Assembly (NCBI RefSeq): GCF_017848645.1
Contig: NZ_JAFEIF010000069.1
Span: 30,608 to 94,607, forward strand
Source of the DNA: Limnohabitans sp.
Lineage (GTDB): Bacteria; Pseudomonadota; Gammaproteobacteria; Burkholderiales; Burkholderiaceae_C
Length of the DNA: 64,000 nt
Direction: 5' to 3'
Program-made: the position numbers and the translations under genes
Part shown: positions 1 through 8,100 of the stretch, piece by piece
Layout of the letters: each line of letters begins with the position of its first letter
Numbering within the stretch: position 1 is the stretch's first letter
Notes under the pieces: model-generated
Told to the model about the DNA's origin: nothing
Seen by the model: the letters and a program-made list of their open reading frames with translations, nothing else
Databases searched by the model: none

Positions 1-165
1 ACTCTGCTTGTCCTCTTGCCAGACATAACTCGCATAGAACTGGGCATTGAGCAGTTGAATGACCAGGTGGCCCATGATTTCACGTATCTCCGCTTCCTCA
101 TGTGGCTCGGCCAGTGTCTGCATGATCTGGCCCAGCAAAACCGTTTGCTTTCCACTGAGATACAT
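1..165 (-). CDS. N-terminal part of an unidentified protein, cut by the left window edge
   Basis: The first 55 codons of a leftward gene are visible. An ATG at 163-165 is preceded by AAGGAG about 5 nt upstream, a strong ribosome binding site. The visible part starts MYLSGKQTVLLGQIMQTL and continues with a predicted helical stretch ending near NAQFYASYVW. It loosely resembles the N-terminal sensor part of LuxR-type regulators of Comamonadaceae, but no DNA-binding domain lies inside the window, so that is only a guess. It reads away from the two-kinase operon, separated from it by about 115 bp. Confidence 0.55.
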   Translation of the reverse strand, partial: MYLSGKQTVLLGQIMQTLAEPHEEAEIREIMGHLVIQLLNAQFYASYVWQEDKQS

Positions 166-280
166 GCTTGCTCCTTGGGAACTTGTGGGTTTGAGGGTGG
201 ATTAGAAAGGGATCCGGGCCATATCCCAAGCGGGTTTATCCCATCCTTGAAATCAAGGACCCTGGTTCACATCTGCCGAT

Positions 281-2023
281 TCAACGCACCAACAACTGCT
301 CGATGCGCTCGCACAATGGCGCAGATTCAAACGGCTTGAGCATCACGCCGCTCAGCCCCGCCGATTTGAAGCGCTCCAGGTCCAAGGGGTTGACGTTGGC
401 GGTCAGGCCCAGCACGGGCACCTGCCGGATACGGTCCGTGCTGTCCTGTCGGATGAGCCGCGTGGCGTCGATGCCGTCCATGACCGGCATGACCATGTCC
501 ATGAACACCAGGTCCACCGCGTGCTCGCGCAAAACGTCCAAGGTCTTTTGTCCGTCCACCGCCTCCAGCACTTGGCTGTGAGGCCAGGCGTTTTGCAACA
601 CCTGTTTGAGCAGCAAGCGGTTGACCGGGTGGTCGTCGGCCACCAGGAATGTCCAGGCCCGGCTGGCGCTTTGCAGCTGGTGCTGGTGCTGCTCGGACGA
701 CTTGGCTGGCGCAGCCGCAGCGGCCAAAGGCAGGTGCAACCAAAAGCGCGATCCTTGACCGGGCTCGCTTTCAAAACCGATTTGACCCCCGAGCAATTGG
801 GCCAGTTTCTGTGAAATGGCCAAACCCAGGCCATTGCCGCCGTACAAGGTTTGTGTGTCGTTTTCGGCCTGGGTGAAGCGTTTGAAGATCTGGTCTTGCC
901 GCTCTTTGGCAATGCCGATGCCCGTGTCCTGCACCGAAAACTCCACCCCAGGATCGGTCCAGCGCACTTGCAAGACCACCGAGCCCTGGTGCGTGAACTT
1001 GAGCGCGTTGCCGAGCAAATTGACCAGCACCTGCATCAGGCGATGGCGGTCGGTGTGCACCCAGACGGGCAAGGCCGGATCCAGCACCAGGCGGTAATCC
1101 AGGGCCATGCTTTCCACGCGGGGCTTGAACAATTCAAACGCATGTTCGGCGGTGTGGCGCAGCTCGAAGGTTTCGGGCTGGATGACCAATTGACCCGACT
1201 GCAGTTGCGAGTAGTCCAGGATGTCGTTGATCACCGTCATCAGGTGGTCGGCCGACTGGCGGGTGTGGTTGAGCACCTTGAGCGCTTCGGGCTTGCCTTG
1301 CACCTGGGCCAGCAACAAGGCGTTGAAGCCCAAAATGGCGTTCATGGGCGTGCGCAGCTCATGGCTCACGGTGGCGATGAAGTGCTCGCGCATGGCCGAG
1401 GTGTGTTCAAGTTCCTCGCGCCGGGCCTCCAGTTCGCGCTGGTGCTTGCGGCTTTCTTCCAGGGCCTGGCGGTACATGTGGTCGTACATCAAGGGCACCA
1501 CAATCAGCACGCACGTCACCAGGGTGTAGGTCAAGAAAGACGAGGGCACATGCGCCATGCCCGTCTCGAAGGATTGAATCCAGCCCAGCTGGTTGGACAC
1601 GACCATGATGAGTTGCAACAGCATCACGGCCAGGAGCCAGAAAATGCCGGCTCGGCGGCCAATCACATAAAAAGGGGTCAGGGGCAAAATCAGCATCCAG
1701 GCCAGCCGTGGTGAATGGACGCCCCCGGTGGCCCAGGCTGCGTAGAACAAAATCAAGGCCCCAAAGCCCGTGCCCAAATGCGTCGCCCAGTTCAGGGAAA
1801 AACCCTGGTTGATCAAGACCAGCAGCACCAACAGACAAAACGCAAAACTGCTGAACATCACGTTGGCGTACGGATAGGGGCTGACCACGGCGTAGGTCAA
1901 CAGCACAGCGATCACCACCGCCACAAAAAAGAACACATAGGGCATCTTGCCCTGCTGAAAGCGCTCGGGCAAACGCGCGGCCATGCGCGGCATTGCAGCA
2001 CGAATCCAGGCCATGCTCTTCAC
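281..2023 (-). CDS. Membrane hybrid histidine kinase with C-terminal receiver domain
   Basis: The 580-residue product has hydrophobic segments over about residues 27-180 that should form six membrane helices, a short coiled coil (about 185-210), a HisKA domain with the phospho-acceptor His at 221 in SHELRTPMNAILGF, an HATPase domain (NLLGNALKFT near 335, DTGIGI near 367, GNGLGLAIS near 397) and a receiver domain from about 458 with acidic residues D463/D464, phospho-acceptor D509 (FMDMVMP) and K563. It should autophosphorylate and pass phosphate to its own receiver. No output domain is present, so a separate phosphotransfer protein or regulator is expected. The GTG start overlaps the TGA of the upstream kinase by 4 nt; an in-frame ATG lies three codons inside. 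It is a paralogue of that neighbour. The signal sensed is unknown. Confidence 0.9.
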   Translation of the reverse strand: MKSMAWIRAAMPRMAARLPERFQQGKMPYVFFFVAVVIAVLLTYAVVSPYPYANVMFSSFAFCLLVLLVLINQGFSLNWATHLGTGFGALILFYAAWATGGVHSPRLAWMLILPLTPFYVIGRRAGIFWLLAVMLLQLIMVVSNQLGWIQSFETGMAHVPSSFLTYTLVTCVLIVVPLMYDHMYRQALEESRKHQRELEARREELEHTSAMREHFIATVSHELRTPMNAILGFNALLLAQVQGKPEALKVLNHTRQSADHLMTVINDILDYSQLQSGQLVIQPETFELRHTAEHAFELFKPRVESMALDYRLVLDPALPVWVHTDRHRLMQVLVNLLGNALKFTHQGSVVLQVRWTDPGVEFSVQDTGIGIAKERQDQIFKRFTQAENDTQTLYGGNGLGLAISQKLAQLLGGQIGFESEPGQGSRFWLHLPLAAAAAPAKSSEQHQHQLQSASRAWTFLVADDHPVNRLLLKQVLQNAWPHSQVLEAVDGQKTLDVLREHAVDLVFMDMVMPVMDGIDATRLIRQDSTDRIRQVPVLGLTANVNPLDLERFKSAGLSGVMLKPFESAPLCERIEQLLVR

Positions 2024-3795
2024 AGCTTGCCCTCCCGCGCCAAACGAATGTATTGACCCACCGTGCGTACCAGCATCGCTGTGTCCATGGGCTTGTGCAA
2101 CACCTCGTTCATGCCAGCGGCCAGGCAGCGCTCGCGGTCCACGGGGTTGGTGTTGGCCGTGAGCGCCAAGATGGGCATACGGGCCGCGATGGCTGGAAAC
2201 TGTTGGCGAACTTGCCGTGTGACCTGCATGCCGTCCATGTCCGGCATGACCATGTCAATCAGGGCCACATCGAACAATTGCTGGTCGATCAGGCTCAGCG
2301 CTTGGGCACCGCTGTCCACTGTGGTGATCTGCGCCTTCGGCCAGCATTTTTGCAATTGCAACTGCGCCACCATCAGGTTGACCTTGTTGTCGTCCACCAC
2401 CAGGATGCTCAGGGCTTCGTCGCTCAAGTTGTCATCGGTCAAAGCCGCAAGTGGGTCAGCGCTGTGCGCGGCCTGCAAGGGGATCTCCAACCAGAAACAA
2501 GCGCCCCGCCCTTCCTGGCTGTCCACCCCGATCTGGCCGCCATGCAGCGTCACCAATTTTTCGCACAAGGTCAAACCCAAGCCTGTTCCGCCATACGCTC
2601 GGTTGGTTTGCACGTCGGCGTGTTCGAAGCGCCGGAAAATATGAACCTGCCGTTCACGGGGAATGCCGCGTCCGGAGTCCTGCACCTCAAAACGGATCGT
2701 CCCTGCTCGGCCCATCATGCGCACCGTCACCGAACCCTGTTGGGTGAATTTAACGGCGTTGTCGACCAGGTTGTTCAGGATTTGCAGCAACCGGTTCTCG
2801 TCTCCGTGCACCCGCGCAGGCAAGTCGGCGTCCCGCTCAAAATGCAAGGCCAAGCCTTTGTGTTGTGATTTTTCTTCATGGCGTTCCTGCAACCTGTCCT
2901 GCAGGGTCTGCAGCGAAAAGTCCACCCGGTTCAGGCGCAGTTTGCCGGCCTGCAGCTGAGAAAAATCCAGGATGTCGTTGACCACCTGGAGCAAATGCTC
3001 GGTCGAGCGGCGAATGTGGCCGACCACCGCCAAGGGTTCGGGCTCGTCGGCCAACTCCCGGCGCAGCACGCCGTTGAAGCCCAAAATCCCATTCATCGGC
3101 GTGCGCAGCTCGTGCCCAACGGCGGCCACAAACTCATCCTTGTGCGCCTGCGCCCGGATCAGGGCCTCGTGCGTGGCCTTGAGTTCATCGTTGCGCTGGT
3201 TGAGTTTGCGCAGCTGCACCTTATGCAGATGCTCATAAATGCGCACCCCCATCATCAGGTTCAAAAGCGCCAACACATGGTTCAAATAAGCCCAGGTCAC
3301 GACCGACGAGGACACACGGACGTGGCTGTCCACAACACCCCACCAAGTCATCAAGGTCAAACCCAGAATCGCCATCAGCATGATGCCAATCCAGACCAGG
3401 GTGGCCGCACGCCCCAGCATCAACAAAACCGGCACCGACAACACGTTGAGCCACACCACGGCGGTGGAGTTGATGCCGCCCGTGTGCATGGCCGTGTAAA
3501 CCGTCAGCAGCACCGTGAGCGCCGTCACGGCGTGCACAAGGTGCTCAAAAATAACCCGAATGCGGACCACGGCAAGCAAGCACAGCGCCAACACCGACAC
3601 CACCAGATTGGCCTGCGCCACCGGCTCAAGCGGCGTGAACACATAGCCAAAAAAGGTCGTCACGCTCACCAGCATCAAATAGATGGTGAGCATTTCCTGA
3701 CGCAAAAAACCGTCCGGGCGAAACAGGCTTCGCCAAACGGTTCGGGACCATTTTTGAGCCAGTGCCAACAAGCGCTCAGCCTCGCAACTTGTCAA
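2020..3795 (-). CDS. Membrane hybrid histidine kinase with C-terminal receiver domain, paralogue of the next gene
   Basis: Same architecture as the downstream kinase: hydrophobic N-terminal region (about 37-185), coiled coil (about 190-220), HisKA with His228 in GHELRTPMNGILGF, HATPase domain (NLVDNAVKFT near 342, DSGRGIP near 373, GGTGLGLTL near 402) and receiver (D468/D469, phospho-acceptor D514 in ALIDMVMPDMDG, K568). The start is uncertain. The longest frame begins at a TTG at 3795 that lies inside the parB coding end. A TTG at 3771, with GAGG 8 nt upstream and just past the parB stop, is at least as good. Overlap or near-overlap with parB implies co-transcription with the partition genes, an unusual setting for a sensor kinase. 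Ligand and partner are unknown. Confidence 0.88.
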   Translation of the reverse strand: MTSCEAERLLALAQKWSRTVWRSLFRPDGFLRQEMLTIYLMLVSVTTFFGYVFTPLEPVAQANLVVSVLALCLLAVVRIRVIFEHLVHAVTALTVLLTVYTAMHTGGINSTAVVWLNVLSVPVLLMLGRAATLVWIGIMLMAILGLTLMTWWGVVDSHVRVSSSVVTWAYLNHVLALLNLMMGVRIYEHLHKVQLRKLNQRNDELKATHEALIRAQAHKDEFVAAVGHELRTPMNGILGFNGVLRRELADEPEPLAVVGHIRRSTEHLLQVVNDILDFSQLQAGKLRLNRVDFSLQTLQDRLQERHEEKSQHKGLALHFERDADLPARVHGDENRLLQILNNLVDNAVKFTQQGSVTVRMMGRAGTIRFEVQDSGRGIPRERQVHIFRRFEHADVQTNRAYGGTGLGLTLCEKLVTLHGGQIGVDSQEGRGACFWLEIPLQAAHSADPLAALTDDNLSDEALSILVVDDNKVNLMVAQLQLQKCWPKAQITTVDSGAQALSLIDQQLFDVALIDMVMPDMDGMQVTRQVRQQFPAIAARMPILALTANTNPVDRERCLAAGMNEVLHKPMDTAMLVRTVGQYIRLAREGKL

Positions 3796-4693
3796 TCAGG
3801 CCATTGAGCTCATCGAGCGAACCAAACTGGATGCTCAGCTCGCCCATCTCTTCCATCTTTCCCAGGCGCTTGACGCGTTTTTTGACGCGCACCTCGACCT
3901 CGGCCATGAGCAGGTCCGACAGCTCTTCTTCCACCCGGCGGATGTCGCGGGACTTTTCTTTTTTGGGCTTTTGCGTGACCAGGTTGAACTCGGCCCCCAG
4001 CTTTTTGGCCAGGCTTTCGGCCTCGCGCACCGACAGCTTTTTGGCCGCAATTTGGTTGGCCGCCGTGATCTGGGCGGCTTTATCGAGCGACAACAGGGCA
4101 CGGGCGTGGCCCATGTCCAGGTCACCGGCCATGAGCATGCTTTGCACCGGGTCGGCCAGATTCAACAAACGCAGCAGGTTGCTGGCTGCGCTGCGGGAGC
4201 GGCCAACCGCCTGCGCCGCTGTTTCGTGAGTGAGCCCAAACTCTTTGATCAAGCGTTGCAGGCCTTGGGCTTCTTCCAGCGGGTTGAGGTCTTCGCGCTG
4301 GATGTTCTCGATGAGCGCCATGGCCGCAGCCGCCTCATTGGGCACATCACGCACCAAAACAGGCACGGCATCCAAGCCCGCCAAGCGCGAAGCACGGAAG
4401 CGCCGCTCGCCCGCGATGATTTCGTATTTGCCCGCGTTGGGGCCGTCGTGCAACTGGCGCACCAAAATCGGCTGCATGATGCCCTGCGCCTTGATGGACT
4501 CGGCCAATTCGTACAAAGCGCCCTCGTCCATGCGGGTGCGAGGCTGGTACATGCCTGCGACCATTTGGTCGAGCTTGAGCTGGCTGGGCAAGCCGCTTTC
4601 GGCATAAGAAGCCGTGTCCGGCGCATCTTCCACTTTGGGGCCCAACAAGGCCTCCAGTCCGCGGCCGAGACCTTTGGGTTTTTTGGTAACCAT
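3776..4693 (-). CDS. parB: Chromosome-partitioning protein ParB
   Basis: ParB binds parS, spreads as a CTP-dependent clamp and works with ParA to move the origin region. The 305-residue product starts MVTKKPKGLGRGLEALLGPK, the usual ParB opening. It has the CTP-binding fold (GMYQPR near 40 to GERRFRAS near 87, then ENIQREDLNP), a helix-turn-helix centred on GLTHETAAQAVGRSRSAASN, and a C-terminal dimerisation region. The ATG at 4693 is chosen because AAGGATTGAAC precedes it and the family begins there; the frame is open another 50 codons upstream but that part is not ParB-like. Four parS or parS-like sites lie 2.7-4 kb upstream. It is separated by 2 nt from the hydrolase gene. Confidence 0.97.
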   Translation of the reverse strand: MVTKKPKGLGRGLEALLGPKVEDAPDTASYAESGLPSQLKLDQMVAGMYQPRTRMDEGALYELAESIKAQGIMQPILVRQLHDGPNAGKYEIIAGERRFRASRLAGLDAVPVLVRDVPNEAAAAMALIENIQREDLNPLEEAQGLQRLIKEFGLTHETAAQAVGRSRSAASNLLRLLNLADPVQSMLMAGDLDMGHARALLSLDKAAQITAANQIAAKKLSVREAESLAKKLGAEFNLVTQKPKKEKSRDIRRVEEELSDLLMAEVEVRVKKRVKRLGKMEEMGELSIQFGSLDELNGLIDKLRG

Positions 4694-4695
4694 GT

Positions 4696-5286
4696 TCAAT
4701 CCTTGAGTAATGTTTGCAGCAGTGCGTGGCCGCCTGGCCAATCGCCCAGCGATGAATCGGCGTTGATGTGCCCGGCAGCGCCCAAGCCCACCCAACGGGC
4801 AGACCAGTCGCGGGCCAGTTGCTGCGCACGCTCGGCGCTGCAATACGGGTCGTTGTCACTGCCCACCAAGATGCTGCGAAAAGGCAGCGGCCGCCTTTCG
4901 ATGGGCAACCAGCCCGGCAGGGCTTCTTGCATGGCGGGCAACGCCACATCGCCCGGCGCGACCAGCAGGGCGCCCCGCACCTTGGCGGTGTGTCGCGAAA
5001 AGACCGCCCAAGCAGACACCAAAATGCAGCCCAGGCTGTGCGCCACCAGCACCACCGGCCCCGGCGCGTCGATCACCACCTCGTCCAGACGCGCCAGCCA
5101 GTCACCCCGCCGTGGCCGCATCCAGTCGTTTTGCTCGACCACGCTGTAACCGTGCACCTTTGCCCATCGCATTTGCCAGTGGTCTGGGCCGCTGCCTTGC
5201 CAACCGGGCAACAGCAAGACCGTCAGGTCTTGGCCGAAGGCCGCGCCGGGCCCTTCAGCCTGGACTGCGCCAAAGGATTCGGTCAT
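4696..5286 (-). CDS. RBBP9/YdeN-type alpha/beta serine hydrolase
   Basis: A 196-residue hydrolase with an apparent Ser-His-Asp triad: nucleophile Ser in VAHSLGC, Asp in VGSDNDPY and His in AAGHINADSS. The opening LLPGWQGSGPDHWQ is typical of the RBBP9/YdeN family, whose substrates are mostly unknown. The ATG at 5286 (MTESFG) is used; a TTG at 5307 overlapping the parA stop by 4 nt is the alternative and would add seven residues. The gene sits between parA and parB, 2 nt from parB, so it must be co-transcribed with them. A role in partition cannot be read from the sequence. Confidence 0.88.
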   Translation of the reverse strand: MTESFGAVQAEGPGAAFGQDLTVLLLPGWQGSGPDHWQMRWAKVHGYSVVEQNDWMRPRRGDWLARLDEVVIDAPGPVVLVAHSLGCILVSAWAVFSRHTAKVRGALLVAPGDVALPAMQEALPGWLPIERRPLPFRSILVGSDNDPYCSAERAQQLARDWSARWVGLGAAGHINADSSLGDWPGGHALLQTLLKD

Positions 5287-5303
5287 GGCCGTGTTGTTGG
5301 GGT

Positions 5304-6074
5304 TCAAAGCGTCGGGGCCCGTTTGATCATTTCGGCTGCGAAGTCCACATAGGCCTGGCTGCCCTTGGCGTGGGGGTCAAACACCACACCGGGCAAACCA
5401 TAGCTGGGCGCTTCGGCCAGGCGCACATTGCGCGGGATCACGGTGTCGAACACCTTGTCGCCAAAATGGGCCTTGAGCTGGTCGCTGACCTGCATCTGCA
5501 GCGTGATGCGCGGGTCAAACATGACACGCAGCAGGCCAATGATTTTCAGGTCCTTGTTCAGGTTGGCGTGCACCTGTTTGATGGTGTTGACCAGGTCGGT
5601 CAGGCCCTCCAGCGCAAAGTACTCGCACTGCATGGGCACGATCACGCCGTGGGCCGAGCACAGGCCGTTCAAAGTCAGCATGGACAAGGACGGCGGGCAA
5701 TCGATCAGCACAAAATCGTAATCGGCATCCACGGATGCCAGGGCATTTTTGAGGCGCTGGTCGCGGTGCTCCAGCTGCACCAGCTCCACCTCGGCTCCGG
5801 CCAGCTCACGGTTGGCGCTCAGCACCTGATAGCCACATTTGTCCGCCAGCACCGCCGCCTCGGCAACCGTTGCCGACTCCAGCAAGACGTCGTACACACT
5901 CAATTCGACCTGCCGCTTGTCAATGCCCGAGCCCATGGTGGCATTGCCCTGCGGGTCCAGATCGACCAAGAGCACACGTTGGCCCAGCTTGGCCAAACCT
6001 GCAGCCAGGTTCACCGTGGTGGTGGTTTTGCCCACCCCGCCCTTTTGGTTGGCGATGCAGAAAATTTTGGCCAT
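5304..6074 (-). CDS. parA: Chromosome-partitioning ATPase ParA (Soj)
   Basis: ParA binds DNA non-specifically in its ATP form and is displaced by ParB to drive origin segregation. The 256-residue product starts MAKIFCIANQKGGVGKTTTT, containing the deviant Walker A with the signature lysine, followed by LLVDLDPQGNAT (Walker A') and VLIDCPPSLSMLTLNGL (Walker B). Length and lack of an N-terminal helix-turn-helix are typical of chromosomal ParA rather than large plasmid ParA. GGAGCACGAC before the ATG supplies a ribosome binding site. It follows a LysE-type gene by 15 nt, inside the leftward chain that begins at mnmG. Confidence 0.97.
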   Translation of the reverse strand: MAKIFCIANQKGGVGKTTTTVNLAAGLAKLGQRVLLVDLDPQGNATMGSGIDKRQVELSVYDVLLESATVAEAAVLADKCGYQVLSANRELAGAEVELVQLEHRDQRLKNALASVDADYDFVLIDCPPSLSMLTLNGLCSAHGVIVPMQCEYFALEGLTDLVNTIKQVHANLNKDLKIIGLLRVMFDPRITLQMQVSDQLKAHFGDKVFDTVIPRNVRLAEAPSYGLPGVVFDPHAKGSQAYVDFAAEMIKRAPTL

Positions 6075-6089
6075 GTCGTGCTCCCGGAT

Positions 6090-6707
6090 TTATTTGGATA
6101 TGGCCAGCTTGATGCCAAAGCCCACAAGAAAAATGCCGGCCACTTTTTCCAGCACTTGCCCCACCTTGGGGTTGGCCCGCATGCGCTCGGCCAGGTGGTG
6201 TGTCAACAAGGTCATGCCCAGCCCATACAAAAAGGTCAAGGCCGCGATGGTGGCGGCCATGATGCCAAAGCTGATCAAGCCCAGATGGGTTTGAGGGTCC
6301 ACAAACAGCGGGAAAAACGCCATGTAAAAAACGATGGCCTTGGGGTTCAGCAAAGTGATGGCCAAGGCTTGCTGAAAATACTGCCGGGGCCGAATGTTCA
6401 ACACGGGCGCATCACCAGGTTTGGCGATCAACATCTTCCAGCCCAGCCAGGCCAAGTACACAGCCCCCAGCCATTGGATGGCCACAAATGCCGCCGGGTA
6501 TGTGGTCAACACCGCGGCCACACCGGCCACCGCCATCCACATCAGGACCTGATCGCCTGCGATCACACCCAAGGTGGCCATGAGTCCGCCCGCCACCCCG
6601 CCCTTGCTGGTGGACGTGATGAGGGCCAGGTTGCCAGGGCCGGGAATGGCCAGGAACACCACAATGGCGACCACAAATGCACCGTAATCAGAAATGCCAA
6701 AGAACAT
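6090..6707 (-). CDS. LysE/RhtB-family amino-acid exporter
   Basis: The 205-residue product is hydrophobic throughout, with about six membrane segments and the family motif PGPGNLALI near the N-terminus (about residues 22-30) followed by SKGGVAGG. LysE/RhtB proteins export amino acids or related metabolites across the inner membrane; the substrate cannot be told from sequence. It is closely related to the upstream gene (both start with FGISDYGAF and share the PGPGNLALI region), so the pair arose by tandem duplication. It lies 15 nt upstream of parA in the same leftward chain. Confidence 0.9.
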   Translation of the reverse strand: MFFGISDYGAFVVAIVVFLAIPGPGNLALITSTSKGGVAGGLMATLGVIAGDQVLMWMAVAGVAAVLTTYPAAFVAIQWLGAVYLAWLGWKMLIAKPGDAPVLNIRPRQYFQQALAITLLNPKAIVFYMAFFPLFVDPQTHLGLISFGIMAATIAALTFLYGLGMTLLTHHLAERMRANPKVGQVLEKVAGIFLVGFGIKLAISK

Positions 6708-6751
6708 GTGAAGGGTATCTTTCCGAATAACCGAGACGGTTCAGGGGGGCC

Positions 6752-7366
6752 TTATTTGGCCACCACCATCCTGAGCCCAAAACCAATCAGGCACACACCA
6801 GCCAACTTTTGCAGCCACGATGTCCACTTGGGATGCGCGCGGATGCGTTCGGCCATGCTGTGCGTGACCCACACCACGCCCCAACAATACACAAAACCCA
6901 ATAGCGCAATCGTCACGGCCATCACCGCAAAAGTCACCCAACCTTGGTGATGGACCGGATCGATGAACTGCGGAAAAAACGCCAGGTAAAACATGATCGC
7001 TTTGGGGTTGAGCAAGGTGATCAACAGTGTTTCCCGAAAATAATGGCCTGGCGTGATTTGCAAACCAGGCCCCTCACCCGGTTTGGCCAAGAGCATCTTG
7101 CCACCCAACCAAACCAAGTACGCCGCACCCGCCCACTGCAAAGCCATGAACAAGGGTGGATAGGTTTTGAGCAAGGCCGCCACACCCGCCACCGTGAGCC
7201 ACAGCAAAATCTGGTCGCCCAACAACAGCCCCAGCACCGATGCCAAACCACCGGCCAAGCCGCCTTTGCTGGCCGAACTGATCAAGGCCAAATTGCCCGG
7301 GCCGGGCAAGAACAAGAGCAGCACAAAGGCCGCAGCAAAAGCACCGTAATCCGAGATACCAAACAT
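6752..7366 (-). CDS. LysE/RhtB-family amino-acid exporter, tandem paralogue
   Basis: A 204-residue, six-helix membrane protein starting MFGISDYGAFAAAF with PGPGNLALISS near residue 22 and a conserved middle section (LNPKAIMFYLAFFPQF) also seen in the neighbouring copy. It is 44 nt upstream of that copy and about 60 nt downstream of a perfect parS site that separates it from rsmG. Function by family is efflux of amino acids or derivatives; the substrate is not known. Confidence 0.9.
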   Translation of the reverse strand: MFGISDYGAFAAAFVLLLFLPGPGNLALISSASKGGLAGGLASVLGLLLGDQILLWLTVAGVAALLKTYPPLFMALQWAGAAYLVWLGGKMLLAKPGEGPGLQITPGHYFRETLLITLLNPKAIMFYLAFFPQFIDPVHHQGWVTFAVMAVTIALLGFVYCWGVVWVTHSMAERIRAHPKWTSWLQKLAGVCLIGFGLRMVVAK

Positions 7367-7428
7367 GTGCGCGCTTTCAGGGGAATATCCAAGTGTAAGT
7401 GATGCACACTGGATCGGCGGCCCCTTGG

Positions 7429-7444
7429 TGTTTCACGTGAAACA
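7429..7444. promoter_or_regulatory. parS site, perfect 16-bp palindrome
   Basis: TGTTTCACGTGAAACA matches the widely conserved bacterial parS consensus at all 16 positions. It lies in the short spacer between the LysE-type gene and rsmG, 2.7 kb from the parB start. It is the expected nucleation site for ParB. Confidence 0.95.
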
Positions 7445-7452
7445 CCCCCGAT

Positions 7453-8100
7453 TCAAACGGTTTCGGGCTTCATCCACACCATGCAGCGCTCGACATCCAG
7501 GCCGGGCACCGTCAATGGTTCCACGTGAAACACCCGCACATCGGCAGGTAAAGCGTCGATTTCGCCCTGTGGGTGTTTGCCCTTCATGGCCATCCACACC
7601 CCGCCTTCAGCCAGGGCCGAACGGGACCAGGTCACAAAGTCGGGCAAAGAAGCAAAGGCCCGGGAGCAAATCACCTGGTACGGATCGGTCAGGGATTCGA
7701 CCCGCGCATGCAGGCCGCGCAAGTTGGACAGCTTCAGGCTCACCGCCACTTGCTGCACAAAGGCGGCTTTTTTGGCCACGGTGTCCACGCAGCTCACGTT
7801 CAACTCGGGCATGCAAATGGCCAAGACCACCCCCGGCAAACCGCCGCCCGAACCCACATCCAGCACCTTGATGGGCTGGCCTTGGGTGTGCCGGCGCAAA
7901 GGGGCAATGGCCGTCAAGCTGTCCAGCAAATGGTGCGTGAGCATGTCCGCCGGGTCACGCAGCGCGGTCAAGTTGTAGACCTTGTTCCATTTCTGGATCA
8001 GGGCCGCGTAGTCCAGCAAATGCTGAATTTGCGCATCCGACAAAGCCAAACCCAAAGCTTGCGCACCCGAGCGCAGGCCCGCTTCCAGATTCACGCTCAT
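7453..8100 (-). CDS. rsmG: 16S rRNA (guanine-527-N7)-methyltransferase RsmG (GidB)
   Basis: RsmG methylates G527 of 16S rRNA using S-adenosylmethionine; loss gives low-level streptomycin resistance in several bacteria. The 215-residue product carries [17 protein letters not shown] near residue 34, the SAM-binding [12 protein letters not shown] near 79 and the conserved CSRAFASL near 144. Length is normal for the family. Its ATG overlaps the mnmG stop as ATGA, the classic gidAB arrangement. A parS-like 14/16 match is embedded in its coding sequence. Confidence 0.97.
   Translation of the reverse strand: MSVNLEAGLRSGAQALGLALSDAQIQHLLDYAALIQKWNKVYNLTALRDPADMLTHHLLDSLTAIAPLRRHTQGQPIKVLDVGSGGGLPGVVLAICMPELNVSCVDTVAKKAAFVQQVAVSLKLSNLRGLHARVESLTDPYQVICSRAFASLPDFVTWSRSALAEGGVWMAMKGKHPQGEIDALPADVRVFHVEPLTVPGLDVERCMVWMKPETV
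7517..7532. promoter_or_regulatory. parS-like site inside rsmG, 14 of 16 matches
   Basis: GGTTCCACGTGAAACA keeps the central CACGTG and the whole right arm of parS but differs at two left-arm positions. It is 88 bp from a perfect site, so it may be a weak ParB site or constrained by codon use. Confidence 0.55.

Noticed and set aside
244..259. TCCTTG-AAAT-CAAGGA hairpin after the last kinase gene
   Set aside because: Only six base pairs and no T-run on the minus strand; too weak to call as a terminator.
5112..6950. A 612-codon plus-strand open frame across parA and the LysE-type genes
   Set aside because: Antisense shadow of well-supported genes, with low-complexity His/Gln composition.
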